NCBI RefSeq assembly: GCF_965139615.1 | Contig: NZ_CBCSIQ010000001.1 | Span: 248,001 to 312,000, forward strand | From: Kerstersia similis | GTDB taxonomy: Bacteria; Pseudomonadota; Gammaproteobacteria; Burkholderiales; Burkholderiaceae_B | Length of the DNA: 64,000 bases | Reading direction: 5' to 3' | In this document: positions 10,201-21,196 of the stretch, piece after piece | Layout of the letters: every line of letters begins with the position of its first letter | How positions within the stretch are numbered: position 1 is the stretch's first letter | Notes under the pieces: generated by a model | What the model was told of the DNA's origin: nothing | What the model saw: only the letters and a program-made list of their open reading frames with translations | The model's database searches: none | Translations under genes and position numbers: made by a program

Positions 10201-10895
10201 GCGGGCTGGCGCTGAATCTGAATGCGGCGGTCAGCGACCTGGGCAAATGGCTGGATGTCTGGGGCCTGGAGGATACGGTGCGCGGTGGACGGGGTAAGGC
10301 GACGGCCAGCATGCGTTGGCTGGACTTCCCCTGGCGCCAGGATGGCCGCAGCCTGAGCGGTTCGGTGGCCCTGCAGTTGGAACAGGGGCGGTTTGTGCAC
10401 ATGCGGTCACGCAGCGCCAGGGTGCTTGAAGTCCTGTCTTTGCAATCCTTGTCGCGCGTTCTGAGCTTGGAGGCGCGTCCGGGAGAAGCCTTCAAGGACG
10501 GCTTCCCCTTCGACAGCATTACGGGTTCCGTGCTGTTGGCCGGGCCGGAAATGGATATCAAGTCGCTGGCAGTGGACGGGCCGGCAGCCGAAGTGGTGCT
10601 GCATGGCGGGACAGATCTGGTACAGCAAACCTGGAACCTGCGCGCCGTCGTGACGCCGAATCTGGATGTCAGCGGTGCATCGGTCGCCATGGGGTTTGTG
10701 ATCAATCCTGTCGTCGGGGTCGGCACATTCCTGGCTCAATGGCTGCTGAAGGATCCCCTGGCGCGTGCCATGCGGCTGGAGTATGAAGTGACCGGTAGCT
10801 GGAACGATCCCAAGGTCGAGGCCTTGGAAAAGGAAAAACCTGCCACGCCCGTCAGCCGCGCGGAAGAGCTGAACTACATTCCGACCGGCAACTGA
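7236..10895 (+). CDS. yhdP: YhdP family AsmA-like protein (inner-membrane-anchored phospholipid transport)
   Basis: A 1219-residue protein with one N-terminal membrane segment (FLHLMFWLLLSVYLVAAGTLL) followed by a long beta-rich periplasmic region and a C-terminal AsmA_2-type domain ending near SVAMGFVINPVVGVGTFLAQWLLKDPLARAM, typical of YhdP. In E. coli, YhdP, TamB and YdbH bridge the periplasm and move phospholipids to the outer membrane; that role is taken from the family. The start is a TTG at 7236 with GAGGA nine bases upstream; the nearby ATG at 7216 is in another frame and stops quickly. It is divergent from glnE and convergent with rho. A 616-codon open frame on the opposite strand is a composition artefact. 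Confidence 0.92.
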   Translation: MRRLRKFLHLMFWLLLSVYLVAAGTLLVVRYAVLPQVDEFRPAIERVASRALGAQVDIGQVRADWLGLNARLELSGIRIQGDDGEVLSLPEVQAVMSWRSLVQWEPLFLYLEVRGLDLSIRRDAQGQIHLAGPQGQTASEDPADSERVLRWLGKQREWVVRDAVVRWRDELHDPDAPVLLLSSVQARFLNRFAHHAFGLSAQLPAEPGAEAGSLTLRGEFDRRWFEALSNQPSWDARLYAAVTGVDLARWSVWLPVRAAGLQQGRVSGQAWALLQDGSLDHVVLDMQAQDLSWQGEAAALQAGAIRFYADGAPATLWPETAGALPAWVTPARDGQRMYVDAALRDAALWWPEEFGEQRLPLAQADAVVELRGAGSQGWSAGLRRLALANEDLALTLQGQWQQRAGSAAGWADLQGDIARLSLPALHRYFPLAVDEETRHWLAAALQSGQLNQGVLQLRGNLDEFPFETPADEQSRFELAGSFTGMNLDYAPAHGQDKGWPAIVEANGSMRLLQNVLSLELDAGRLVTGPLSRVAVNRATAILTDLYRQGAHLAIDATLAGEARNYLALLQHSDLGQILGHTVLPQVRATGSWGMGLKLEVPLMHSVDSQVRGTLALQGGQVEIKPEIPVFSALGGSLDFDNDGIAARDIKGSFLGGEFRLGGSLTRKDLDAALQIDGALAAESLTRWLPAAAAARFSGVIPYQARLGMDASDQMWLQVDSSLQGTHLDFPAPLGKAAQARRSVAFSWRPGQAAGSEVLAARIGGIGELRLEHDPAHREAYFWRGALVEGASALTMPERGMGLDLHMPEFDWAAWDQVISDFDEGEPGGRPVLPSLTHVRLAAERVHAFATQWNQVNLVAESQPRGGWRINVQGSELDGSLDWRVRPQSSHPVLLAEFNRLAWPQDPEHQTEVTGAANGPDWTVSSAFRLPDLDVTVNQLSWRGQALGKLQMRGKNRNARGDWGLDSLVLGQPGAVLSATGNWQVEGPGRGLALNLNAAVSDLGKWLDVWGLEDTVRGGRGKATASMRWLDFPWRQDGRSLSGSVALQLEQGRFVHMRSRSARVLEVLSLQSLSRVLSLEARPGEAFKDGFPFDSITGSVLLAGPEMDIKSLAVDGPAAEVVLHGGTDLVQQTWNLRAVVTPNLDVSGASVAMGFVINPVVGVGTFLAQWLLKDPLARAMRLEYEVTGSWNDPKVEALEKEKPATPVSRAEELNYIPTGN

Positions 10896-10908
10896 TCAGC
10901 GCAGACGC

Positions 10909-10944
10909 AAAAAAAAGCCAGCCTGATGCTTGCACCGGGCTGGC
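10909..10944 (-). terminator. Intrinsic terminator of rho
   Basis: On the minus strand GCCAGCC (10944-10938) pairs with GGCTGGC (10923-10917) around a 14-nt loop and is followed by a run of eight T (10916-10909). It lies 33 nt past the rho stop codon. Confidence 0.85.
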
Positions 10945-10977
10945 CTTGCTTGACGCTGGCGCTGGGCCGCGTCAGCC

Positions 10978-12234
10978 TTACTTCTTCATCATGTCGAAGA
11001 ATTCGGCGTTGTTCTTGGTCTTGCGCATCTTGTCGAGGATGAATTCCATGGCCTGGACATCGTCCATTTCGTGAATGAACTTGCGCAGTACCCAGATCTT
11101 TTGCAGCAGGTCTGCCTTGATGAGCAGTTCTTCGCGGCGGGTACCAGATTTGTTCAGGTTCATGGCCGGGTAGATGCGCTTTTCCGCCAGGCGGCGTTCC
11201 AGATGCACTTCGCAGTTGCCGGTGCCCTTGAATTCTTCGTAGATCACTTCATCCATGCGGCTGCCGGTTTCGATCAGCGCCGTTCCGATGATGGTCAGCG
11301 AACCGCCTTCTTCCAGGTTGCGCGCGGCGCCGAAGAAACGCTTGGGGCGTTGCAGGGCGTTGGCATCCACACCGCCGGTCAGCACTTTGCCGGAGGACGG
11401 CACGACCGTGTTGTAGGCACGCGCCAGGCGAGTAATGGAGTCCAGCACGATCACAACGTCGCGCTTCATTTCGACCAGGCGCTTGGCCTTTTCGATCACC
11501 ATTTCCGCGACTTGCACGTGACGCGTCGCCGGTTCGTCGAAAGTCGAAGCCACGACTTCGCCACGCACCGTGCGCTGCATTTCAGTCACTTCTTCGGGAC
11601 GCTCATCGACCAGCAGCACGATCATGTAGGCGTCGGGGTAGTTGGCCGTGATCGCATGGGCAATGTGCTGCATCATCACGGTCTTGCCCGACTTCGGGCT
11701 GGCGACGACCAGGGCGCGCTGGCCCTTGCCGATGGGCGCGAAGATGTCGAGGATACGGCCCGTCAGGTTCTCTTCGCTCTTGATGTCGCGTTCCAGGCGC
11801 ATCGGAGAATCCGGGTGCAGCGGCGTCAGGTTCTCGAACATGATGCGGTGCTTGAGCACTTCGGGCGGCTGATCGTTGACACGATCGACCTTCACCAGGG
11901 CGAAATAGCGTTCGCCATCCTTGGGCACGCGCACTTCGCCTTCGATGGAGTCGCCGGTATGCAGGTTGAAGCGCCGGATCTGGGAGGGCGAGATATAGAT
12001 ATCGTCGGGGCTGGCCAGATAGGAGGTGTCGGGCGAACGCAGGAAGCCGAAACCATCGGGCAGCACTTCCAGCACGCCATCGCCAAAGATCTGCTCGCCT
12101 TGCTTGGCACGGCGCTTCATGATGGCGAACATCAGCTCTTGTTTGCGGAGCCGGTTGGCGTTGTCGATATCCAGGCTCGCGGCCATTTCCAGCAGCTGCG
12201 AGACGTGCAGCGCCTTCAGTTCATTCAGGTGCAT
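10978..12234 (-). CDS. rho: Transcription termination factor Rho
   Basis: A 418-residue hexameric RNA-dependent ATPase that ends transcription at Rho-dependent sites. The domains are in the usual order: an N-terminal helix bundle (MHLNELKALHVSQLLEMA), the OSB-fold RNA-binding domain with GDGVLEVLPDGFGFLRSP, then the RecA-like ATPase with Walker A ASPKSGKT (about residues 179-186), Walker B DVVIVLDSITRLARAYN and the Q-loop/R-loop region. The length matches the 419-residue E. coli protein. It lies downstream of trxA on the same strand with a 118-nt gap, an order common in proteobacteria. Confidence 0.98.
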   Translation of the reverse strand: MHLNELKALHVSQLLEMAASLDIDNANRLRKQELMFAIMKRRAKQGEQIFGDGVLEVLPDGFGFLRSPDTSYLASPDDIYISPSQIRRFNLHTGDSIEGEVRVPKDGERYFALVKVDRVNDQPPEVLKHRIMFENLTPLHPDSPMRLERDIKSEENLTGRILDIFAPIGKGQRALVVASPKSGKTVMMQHIAHAITANYPDAYMIVLLVDERPEEVTEMQRTVRGEVVASTFDEPATRHVQVAEMVIEKAKRLVEMKRDVVIVLDSITRLARAYNTVVPSSGKVLTGGVDANALQRPKRFFGAARNLEEGGSLTIIGTALIETGSRMDEVIYEEFKGTGNCEVHLERRLAEKRIYPAMNLNKSGTRREELLIKADLLQKIWVLRKFIHEMDDVQAMEFILDKMRKTKNNAEFFDMMKK

Positions 12235-12352
12235 GAGCGGAGAAAAGAGGGGATGGAAAGAAAGGACTTGTTCGTAAGAAGATGCTGGCCGGCGATAGAG
12301 GACGCCGAGCGCGTCGGGGCAGGGCCATGCTGGCCTGCCCCGTGACTGCGAA

Positions 12353-12679
12353 TTACAGCGAGCTTTCGAGGAAAGCGGTCAGCTGGGCCTTCGAGACAGC
12401 GCCAACCTTGGTGGCGACGGCCTGGCCATCCTTGAACAGCATCAGCGTCGGGATGCCACGGATGCCATACTTGGCGGCGCTTTCAGGGTTGTCATCCACG
12501 TTCAGCTTGGCGATCGTGAGACGGCCGGCAAAGTCGCGGGCGACCTCTTCGAGGATGGGGGCGATCATTTTGCACGGACCACACCAGGCTGCCCAGTAAT
12601 CGACCAGGACGGGTTGGGAGGACTTGAGGACGTCAGCGTCAAAGCTGGCGTCGCTGATGTGCTTGATGGCTTCACTCAT
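12353..12679 (-). CDS. trxA: Thioredoxin 1
   Basis: A 108-residue cytosolic thioredoxin with the WAAWCGPCK active site (both redox cysteines present), the cis-Pro motif GIRGIPTLMLF and the buried Asp of LVDYWAAW. It reduces protein disulfides with electrons from thioredoxin reductase. The start chosen is the ATG at 12679 (MSEAIKHISD), which gives the standard length; the longer open frame upstream to 12772 runs into the parE leader and is not thioredoxin-like. The gene is followed by rho on the same strand. Confidence 0.97.
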   Translation of the reverse strand: MSEAIKHISDASFDADVLKSSQPVLVDYWAAWCGPCKMIAPILEEVARDFAGRLTIAKLNVDDNPESAAKYGIRGIPTLMLFKDGQAVATKVGAVSKAQLTAFLESSL

Positions 12680-12924
12680 GATGGATTCTCGTGGCGGGAA
12701 AGGCCGGGCGGGGCGCCAGGCCGTTTGGGTTTCCCATGAATAAGGTGATACTGATAGCTGTGAGCATAACACTGTATCGTGCCTTCTGGCAGCCTGTGCG
12801 GGCTGGAGAGGCGCGCCGAGTGTTGCTTGAGGGCGAACGAGGACAAGTTTGGCATGTAAAAGAGCGCAAGGCGCCGACTTTCCTTAAAATGTCTGTTTTT
12901 TTCCACAGTAGTCGGAGCAATTGC

Positions 12925-14882
<1,958 letters not shown>

Positions 14883-14886
<4 letters not shown>

Positions 14887-17219
14887 CTGACGATTTCAAC
14901 CCCAATTTTGATGAACGGGACGCCGACCAGGATCCGGATGGTGATCTGACGCTCGGGCTGTATGCCGAACAAGCCTATCTGGATTACGCCGTTTCCGTGG
15001 TGCGTGGCCGCGCCCTGCCCGAGGTGGGCGATGGCCAGAAACCGGTGCAGCGGCGCATTCTGTATGCCATGCATGCCATGGGCCTGCAGGCTGGCGCCAA
15101 ACCGGTCAAGTCCGCGCGCGTGGTGGGCGACGTCCTGGGTAAATACCACCCGCACGGCGACCAGGCGGCCTATGACGCCCTGGTGCGCATGGCGCAGGAT
15201 TTCACGCTGCGCTATCCGCTGATCGACGGCCAGGGCAATTTCGGGTCGCGCGATGGCGATAACGCAGCGGCCATGCGTTATACCGAAGCGCGTTTGACGC
15301 CTTTCGCGCGCCTGCTGCTCGATGAGCTGGATGAAGGCACGGTAGATTTCGGCCCCAACTATGACGGCAGCTATCAGGAACCGCTGATGTTGCCGGCGCG
15401 TTTGCCGGTCATGCTGCTCAACGGCGCATCGGGAATCGCAGTGGGTATGGCGACGGAAATCCCGTCGCATAACCTGGGCGAAGTTGCGCGTGCCAGTGTG
15501 GCCCTGCTGAAAAAGCCCAATCTGTCGGACGAAGAGCTTTATGAGATGGTGCCCGGCCCGGACTTTGCCGGTGGCGGCCAGATCATTACGCCGCCGGGGG
15601 ACATTGCACAGATTTACCGTACCGGGCGGGGTTCCATCAAAGCGCGGGCGCGCTGGCACTATGAGGAAATGGCGCGCGGCCAGTGGCAGTTGGTGGTGAC
15701 TGAATTGCCGCCGGGGACGTCCGGCCAGAAGGTGCTCGAGGAGATCGAGGACCTGACCAACCCCAAGCCCAAGGCAGGCAAGAAGGCGCTCAGCGCCGAG
15801 CAGCAGCAGACCAAGGCGCTGATGCTGAACCTGCTGGATACCGTGCGTGATGAGTCCGGCAAGGATGCGCCGGTGCGGCTGGTGTTTGCGCCCAAGTCGT
15901 CGCGCGTGGATCGCGAGGAGTTCGCGACGGCCCTGCTGGCGCGCACCAGCATGGAGGGCAATGCGGCCATCAATCTGGTCTGCATCGGGCTGGATGGCAG
16001 GCCGCGCCAGCGCTCGCTGCGCGAGATACTGACGGAATGGCTGGCGTTCCGCCGCGAAACCGTGATCCGGCGGACGGCCTTCCGGCGCGACAAGGTTGCC
16101 GACCGTATTCATGTGCTGGAAGGGCGCATGGTGGTCTATCTGGATGTGGACGCGGTCATTCAGACCATCCGCGATTCGGATACGCCGCGTGAGGCGCTGA
16201 TGAAGCGTTTCAAGCTCAGCGAGCGGCAGGCCGACGACATCCTGGAAATGCGCCTGCGTCAGTTGGCGCGGCTGGAAGGCTTCAAAATCGAGCAGGAGCT
16301 GGCCGACAAGCGCAAGGAGCTGGAAAAATTGCAGGCCTTGCTGGATGATGAGGCGACGCTCAAGCGCGCCATCGTCAAGGAAATCGAAGCGGATGCCAAG
16401 CTTTATGGTGATGAACGCCGCACCCTGATCGAGCCGGCGGAGCGGGCCGTCATGGAAGCCAAGGTGCTCGATGAGCCGGTGACGGTCATCGTCTCTCAGC
16501 AGGGTTGGTTGCGTGCACGCCAGGGACATGGGCACGATGCCGCGCAATTCGGCTTCAAATCAGGGGACGCGCTGTATGGCGCTTTTGAATGCCGCACGAC
16601 GGATACGCTGATCGCACTGAGCGACACCGGCAGGGCCTACAGCATTGCCGTCTCCAGCCTGCCTTCGGCGCGTGGCGACGGCGCGCCGGTAACCAGCATG
16701 ATCGAACTGGAGCCGCGCAGCCGCATCATTCACATGTTCGCAGGCGCTCCGGACAGCCGGTGGGTGCTGGCCAGCGCCAGCGGCTACGGGTTCCAGATCA
16801 AACTGTCGGATGCCACCAGCAGGCAGCGTGCCGGCAAGCAATATGTCACGATCGAACCCGGCGACAGCCTGCTGGCCCCGGTGCCATGCGCTCCCGATGC
16901 GCGTTATCTGGCCTTGCTCTCGGAACAGGAGCGTCTGCTGGTCATTGAACTGGCTGAAGTGAAAAAGCTGGCTGCCGGTGGGCGCGGCACCATTCTGATG
17001 GGGCTGGACGCCAAGGACAGCATTGCCCAGATCGTTGCGGCCGGCGAAGGCGGCTTGCGCTTGTCGGGTATCTATCGCAAGAAGGAAGTGGAGGATGTCT
17101 TGGCCGGGGAAGGCCTGTTGGCCTATCTGGGCAAGCGTGCCCGCAAGGGCCGCCAGCTTGATGTCCGGCCGCGCCAACCGCGCTTGTGGGCGGTCGATGA
17201 CGAGGAAGGCTTGGCGTAA
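14883..17219 (+). CDS. parC: DNA topoisomerase IV subunit A
   Basis: The DNA cleavage and rejoining subunit of topoisomerase IV, 778 residues. The catalytic tyrosine is in AAAMRYTEARL; the winged-helix region holds GDVLGKYHPHGDQAAYDALV. At the quinolone-resistance position equal to E. coli ParC Ser80 the residue is Gln, and Asp replaces Glu84, so the usual Ser of this site is absent. The C-terminal half contains the beta-pinwheel repeats. The start overlaps the parE stop by 4 nt, giving translational coupling in a parE-parC operon. It is convergent with the LysR gene at 17292. Confidence 0.97.
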
Positions 17220-17291
17220 TCGCTAGGGCAGGTCCGCGTTGCCTGCACGGGGCAGTGGCGCTGTGAGCGCTGCTGCTCCGTGGGGGTAGGG

Positions 17292-18251
17292 TCAAAGCCT
17301 GCCTGCCGGTTCATGCCGGGGCGGCGCCAGCCAGCGCATGGTGGTGGTTTCGCCCATCAAATAGTCCTGGTTCAACTCAGCGACCGACCGCAGATAATCC
17401 CACAGCACCCGTACCCGAGTGACTTGCCGGTGTTCTGCCGGTGTGACCAGCCAGAAATTCCGGGTAATGCGCGCCTTGCCCGGCAACACAGGGATGAGGT
17501 CGGTGGCGTCCGCCGCCAGAAAGCAGGGCAGGACGGCCAACGCCTTGCCCTGGCGCGCCGCATGCAATTGGGCGATCACATTGGTGCTGCGCAGCGATAC
17601 CCGCGACTGCGGCGCGATCTGCGCCAGATAGCTCAATTCCGCACTGAATACCAGATCATCCACATAGCCGGTCAACCGGTGCAAGGCCAGGTCGCGCAGG
17701 TTGCGAATGGGCGGATGCGTGGCGAGGTAGCGCGAGGTGGCGTAGAGCTGGAGCCGGTAGTCTGACAGCTTGCAAGCGACATAAGCCCCTGCTGCAGGCC
17801 GCTCAATGGTAATGGCCAGATCCGCTTCGCGCTTGGACAGATTGACGAAACGCGGCACAGCCAGCAGATCCACCACGATGTCACGATGTTGATCGCAGAA
17901 GTGCGCAAGGTGCGGCGCCAGAAAGGTGCAGCCAAAACCCTCGGTGGCACCGAGCCTGACCTGGCCGCTGATCGCCTGGGCATCGTTGCTGATATCGGAT
18001 TCCATCGCGCCCAGGGTGGCTTCGATCTTTTCGATGTGATTCAGCAGTCGCGTGCCTTCAGGGGTCAATGCGTGACCTTGCGTGGTACGGCTGAACAGCA
18101 GCGAGCCGATTTCATTTTCCAGGCGGCGTAAACGCCGGGTAATGGTGGAGTGATCCATATCCAGCAGTTGTGCGGCATCCAGTGCCGTATGGGCACGGGC
18201 GACGGCCAGGAAAATGCGCAGGTTATCCCAGTTCAGGCGGGCTGGATTCAT
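17292..18251 (-). CDS. LysR-family transcriptional regulator
   Basis: A 319-residue regulator with an N-terminal winged helix-turn-helix (LNWDNLRIFLAVARAHTALDAAQLLDMDHSTITRRLRRLENEIGS) and a C-terminal LysR-substrate domain (SGQVRLGATEGFGCTFLAPHL onward). The HTH is of the WDNLRIFLAVAR type seen in LysR proteins of the metabolic-control subgroup. It is divergent from the binding protein-mmsAB-Liv operon starting at 18411, which is therefore its likely target. The 159-nt gap carries an inverted repeat. The effector is unknown; a valine-catabolism intermediate is a reasonable guess. Confidence 0.92.
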   Translation of the reverse strand: MNPARLNWDNLRIFLAVARAHTALDAAQLLDMDHSTITRRLRRLENEIGSLLFSRTTQGHALTPEGTRLLNHIEKIEATLGAMESDISNDAQAISGQVRLGATEGFGCTFLAPHLAHFCDQHRDIVVDLLAVPRFVNLSKREADLAITIERPAAGAYVACKLSDYRLQLYATSRYLATHPPIRNLRDLALHRLTGYVDDLVFSAELSYLAQIAPQSRVSLRSTNVIAQLHAARQGKALAVLPCFLAADATDLIPVLPGKARITRNFWLVTPAEHRQVTRVRVLWDYLRSVAELNQDYLMGETTTMRWLAPPRHEPAGRL

Positions 18252-18283
18252 GATTTATTGTGCGTTGCCGCATAACGTCGTTG

Positions 18284-18347
18284 TGCATAAATGCAAAGTG
18301 GTGCTGCATATATTAGCTAACTTGCCCCAGAAACGCATCGCTATACT
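18284..18347 (+). promoter_or_regulatory. Divergent LysR-type operator and -10 element before the mmsAB-Liv operon
   Basis: The near-palindrome TGCATAAATGCA (18284-18295; arms TGCAT/ATGCA) fits the spacing of a LysR T-N11-A-like site. A -10-like TATACT is at 18342-18347, 64 nt before the ATG of the binding-protein gene; a good -35 is not apparent, as expected for an activator-dependent promoter. The interpretation is inference from position. Confidence 0.45.
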
Positions 18348-18410
18348 CGGTTCACAAAAAACAGGAATCCGGTACGCCGGCTATCCGATTGACAACCCGA
18401 GGAGACAACT

Positions 18411-19625
18411 ATGGCAGCTTATTCCAAGCGTTGGGCGGCGCTCGCCCTGACGGCAGCGGCATGCGGTACTGCACAGGCCCAGATTTCGGACAATGTGGTC
18501 AAGATCGGTGTATTGACCGATATGGCCGGCCCGTATTCGGGCATGGGCGGGGCCGGTTCGGTGGTCGCCGCGCAAATGGCGGTGGAGGATTGTCTCAAGG
18601 CCGAATGCAAAGGCATGAACATCGAAGTGCTGTCGGCAGACAACCAGAACAAGGCAGATATCGCTTCCGCCAAGGCACGCGAATGGATGGATCGCGATCA
18701 TGTCGATGCCTTCGTCGATCTGACCAATTCTGCCGGGGCGCTGGCGATCCAGAAATTGATACGCGAGAAGGGCGGCATTGCCATGTACAGCGGGCCGGCA
18801 ACGGCGCTGTTGACCAATGACGAATGCGCGCCCAATGGCTTTCACTGGATGTTCGATACCTATTCCCAGGCTGCCGGCGCTGCCGCCGCCTTGACGCGGG
18901 AGGGGCGCAAGAAATGGTACTTCCTGACCGTGGACTATGCATTCGGCCACTCTCTTGAGAAAGAAGCCGGCGACATGGTGAAGGCCAATGGCGGCACCGT
19001 GGTCGGTGCGATCCGGCACCCGCTCAACAATAACGACTTTTCCTCGTTCCTCCTGCAGGCCCAGGCTTCGGGCGCGGATGTGATCGGTCTGGCCAATGGC
19101 GCCCAGGACACGATCAATGCCATCAAGACGGCTCAGGAATTCGGCATCGGCAGCGGTTCGCCCAGCATTGCGGCCTTGCTGATCTTCCTGTCCGATGTCC
19201 ACGCGATGGGCCTGGATGCAGCACAGGGCCTGATTTTTGCCGATGGCTTCTATTGGGACATGGATGATCGGGCGCGGGAGTTTTCGACGCGTTTCGAGCA
19301 GCGCCACCGGGGTAACAAACCGACCATGGTGCAGGCGGGGGTGTACTCCAGCACGCTGCATTATCTGAAGTCGGTGGCCGCTGCGGGTACCGATGACTAC
19401 AAGGTCGTAATGGAAAAAATGCGTGAGCTGCCGATTGACGATGCGGTGATGCGCAATGCCTCCATCCGTCCGGATGGCCGCGTCATTCACGATATGTATC
19501 TGTACCAGATCAAGACGCCTGCGGAGTCCAAGGGACCTTGGGACTACTACAAGCTGATTACCACCATTCCGGCTGACCTGGCCTTCAAGCCGCTGTCCGC
19601 CTCCACTTGCCCCCTGGTCCAGTAA
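18411..19625 (+). CDS. Periplasmic substrate-binding protein of a branched-chain amino acid-type ABC transporter
   Basis: A 404-residue protein with a clear signal peptide (KRWAALALTAAACGTAQAQ, cleavage after AQA) and the type I periplasmic-binding fold of the LivK/peripla_BP_6 family: VVKIGVLTDMAGPYSGMGGAGSVVAA at the start of the mature part and GADVIGLANGAQDTINAIKTAQEFG in the second lobe. It captures a ligand for the LivHMGF-type membrane parts encoded 2.5-7 kb downstream in the same direction. Between them lie mmsA and mmsB, so the ligand could be valine, a branched-chain acid or 3-hydroxyisobutyrate. LivK-family proteins bind many compounds, so the ligand is open. Confidence 0.9.
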   Translation: MAAYSKRWAALALTAAACGTAQAQISDNVVKIGVLTDMAGPYSGMGGAGSVVAAQMAVEDCLKAECKGMNIEVLSADNQNKADIASAKAREWMDRDHVDAFVDLTNSAGALAIQKLIREKGGIAMYSGPATALLTNDECAPNGFHWMFDTYSQAAGAAAALTREGRKKWYFLTVDYAFGHSLEKEAGDMVKANGGTVVGAIRHPLNNNDFSSFLLQAQASGADVIGLANGAQDTINAIKTAQEFGIGSGSPSIAALLIFLSDVHAMGLDAAQGLIFADGFYWDMDDRAREFSTRFEQRHRGNKPTMVQAGVYSSTLHYLKSVAAAGTDDYKVVMEKMRELPIDDAVMRNASIRPDGRVIHDMYLYQIKTPAESKGPWDYYKLITTIPADLAFKPLSASTCPLVQ

Positions 19626-19662
19626 GCACAACCTGGCCTGAACCTTCACACGGAGTATCACC

Positions 19663-21177
19663 ATGAGTTCGCCGCAAACGGCTGTGCCGTGCATTCCGCA
19701 TTTCATTGATGGCAAGCCTTATCCCTCCCGCAGCACCCAATGGCTTGATGTCACCAATCCCGCTACCCAGGAAGTGGTGGCGCAAGTACCGCTGGCAACA
19801 CCGGAGGAGGTCGAGTTGGCCGTGGCCAGCGCGGTACGTGCTTTCCAGAGCTGGCGCAATACCTCGCTTGGAGCCCGGATGCGGGTGATGCTGCGCTTGC
19901 AGCAACTGATCCGCGAACATACTTCACAGCTGGCCGAGCTGATCACCCGGGAGCATGGCAAGACCCTGCCCGACGCCGAGGGTGAGGTGGCGCGGGGGCT
20001 GGAAGTGGTCGAGCATGCCTGCGCTATCACGACCCTCCAATTAGGGGAAATCGCCGAGAACGCAGCGACCGGGGTTGATGTCTATAGCCTGCTGCAGCCG
20101 CTGGGCGTCGGCGCCGGGATTACGGCATTCAACTTTCCGGTGATGTTGCCGTGCTTCATGTTTCCGATGGCTATCGCATGCGGCAACGCCTTCATCCTCA
20201 AGCCGTCCGAACAGGTGCCCAGTTCGACCATGCTGCTGGTGGAACTGGCCCATCAGGCGGGCGTGCCGCCGGGGGTGCTCAATGTCATACATGGCGGGGC
20301 CGATGTGGCCAACAGCCTGTGTGATCACCCGGATATCCGTGCTTTGTCGTTCATCGGTTCGACGGCGGTGGGCACCCATATCTATCGCCGCGCGACCGAG
20401 GCGGGCAAGCGGGTGCAGTCCATGATGGGCGCCAAGAACCATTGCATCGTCATGCCCGATGCGCATAAGGATCAGGCCATCAACAACCTGCTGGGTTCGG
20501 CCTTCGGGGCCGCAGGCCAGCGCTGCATGGCCAATTCGGTGGCTGTTCTGGTCGGCCAGGCGCGGGATTGGCTGCCGGAGATCGTGGCGCGCTCCCGTGC
20601 GCTGCGTGCCGGGCCGGGCATGGATCGTGAAGCGGATCTGGGGCCGTTGGTCAACCCCAGGGCACGGGCGCGTGTCGAGCGTCTGATTCAGTCCGGCGTC
20701 GAGCAGGGGGCGCAGCTTGAGCTGGATGGCCGGGGCTATCAGGTGCCTGGTTACGAACGCGGCAATTTTATCGGCCCCAGTGTGTTTTCCGGGGTGCGGC
20801 CAGGCATGGAAATCTATGACCAGGAAATTTTCGGGCCGGTGCTGTTGTTGGCCGGGACGGATTCCCTGGACGAGGCGATTGCCTTCATCAATGCCAATCC
20901 CAATGGCAATGGCACTTCCATCTTCACCAGCAGTGGCTGGGCCGCCCGCAAATTCCAGAATGAAATTGACGTTGGCCAGGTGGGTATCAATGTGCCAATT
21001 CCCGTGCCGGTTGCCTATTTCAGCTTTACCGGGTCGCGGGCCTCCAAGTTGGGCGATCTGGGCCCCAACGGCAAGCAGGCGATCAGCTTCTGGACACAGA
21101 CCAAGACCGTGACGGCACGCTGGTTCCAGCAGGATGCGGAGGGCGGCAGCGTCAATACCACGATTGCCATGAAGTGA
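19663..21177 (+). CDS. mmsA: CoA-acylating methylmalonate-semialdehyde dehydrogenase
   Basis: A 504-residue aldehyde dehydrogenase of the MmsA group, which converts methylmalonate semialdehyde (or malonate semialdehyde) with CoA and NAD+ to propionyl-CoA (or acetyl-CoA) and CO2. The N-terminus (IPHFIDGKPYPSRSTQWLDVTNPATQEVVAQVPLAT in part) and the catalytic GAAGQRCMANSVAV segment with the active-site Cys match MmsA; the expected NAD-binding FIGSTAVG motif is present. The general-base Glu of other ALDHs is not obvious near GAKNHCIVMPDA, as is typical for the MmsA branch. It is followed after 19 nt by mmsB, the preceding pathway step. Confidence 0.95.
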   Translation: MSSPQTAVPCIPHFIDGKPYPSRSTQWLDVTNPATQEVVAQVPLATPEEVELAVASAVRAFQSWRNTSLGARMRVMLRLQQLIREHTSQLAELITREHGKTLPDAEGEVARGLEVVEHACAITTLQLGEIAENAATGVDVYSLLQPLGVGAGITAFNFPVMLPCFMFPMAIACGNAFILKPSEQVPSSTMLLVELAHQAGVPPGVLNVIHGGADVANSLCDHPDIRALSFIGSTAVGTHIYRRATEAGKRVQSMMGAKNHCIVMPDAHKDQAINNLLGSAFGAAGQRCMANSVAVLVGQARDWLPEIVARSRALRAGPGMDREADLGPLVNPRARARVERLIQSGVEQGAQLELDGRGYQVPGYERGNFIGPSVFSGVRPGMEIYDQEIFGPVLLLAGTDSLDEAIAFINANPNGNGTSIFTSSGWAARKFQNEIDVGQVGINVPIPVPVAYFSFTGSRASKLGDLGPNGKQAISFWTQTKTVTARWFQQDAEGGSVNTTIAMK

Positions 21178-21196
21178 TCGCCAAGGAGCAGACAAT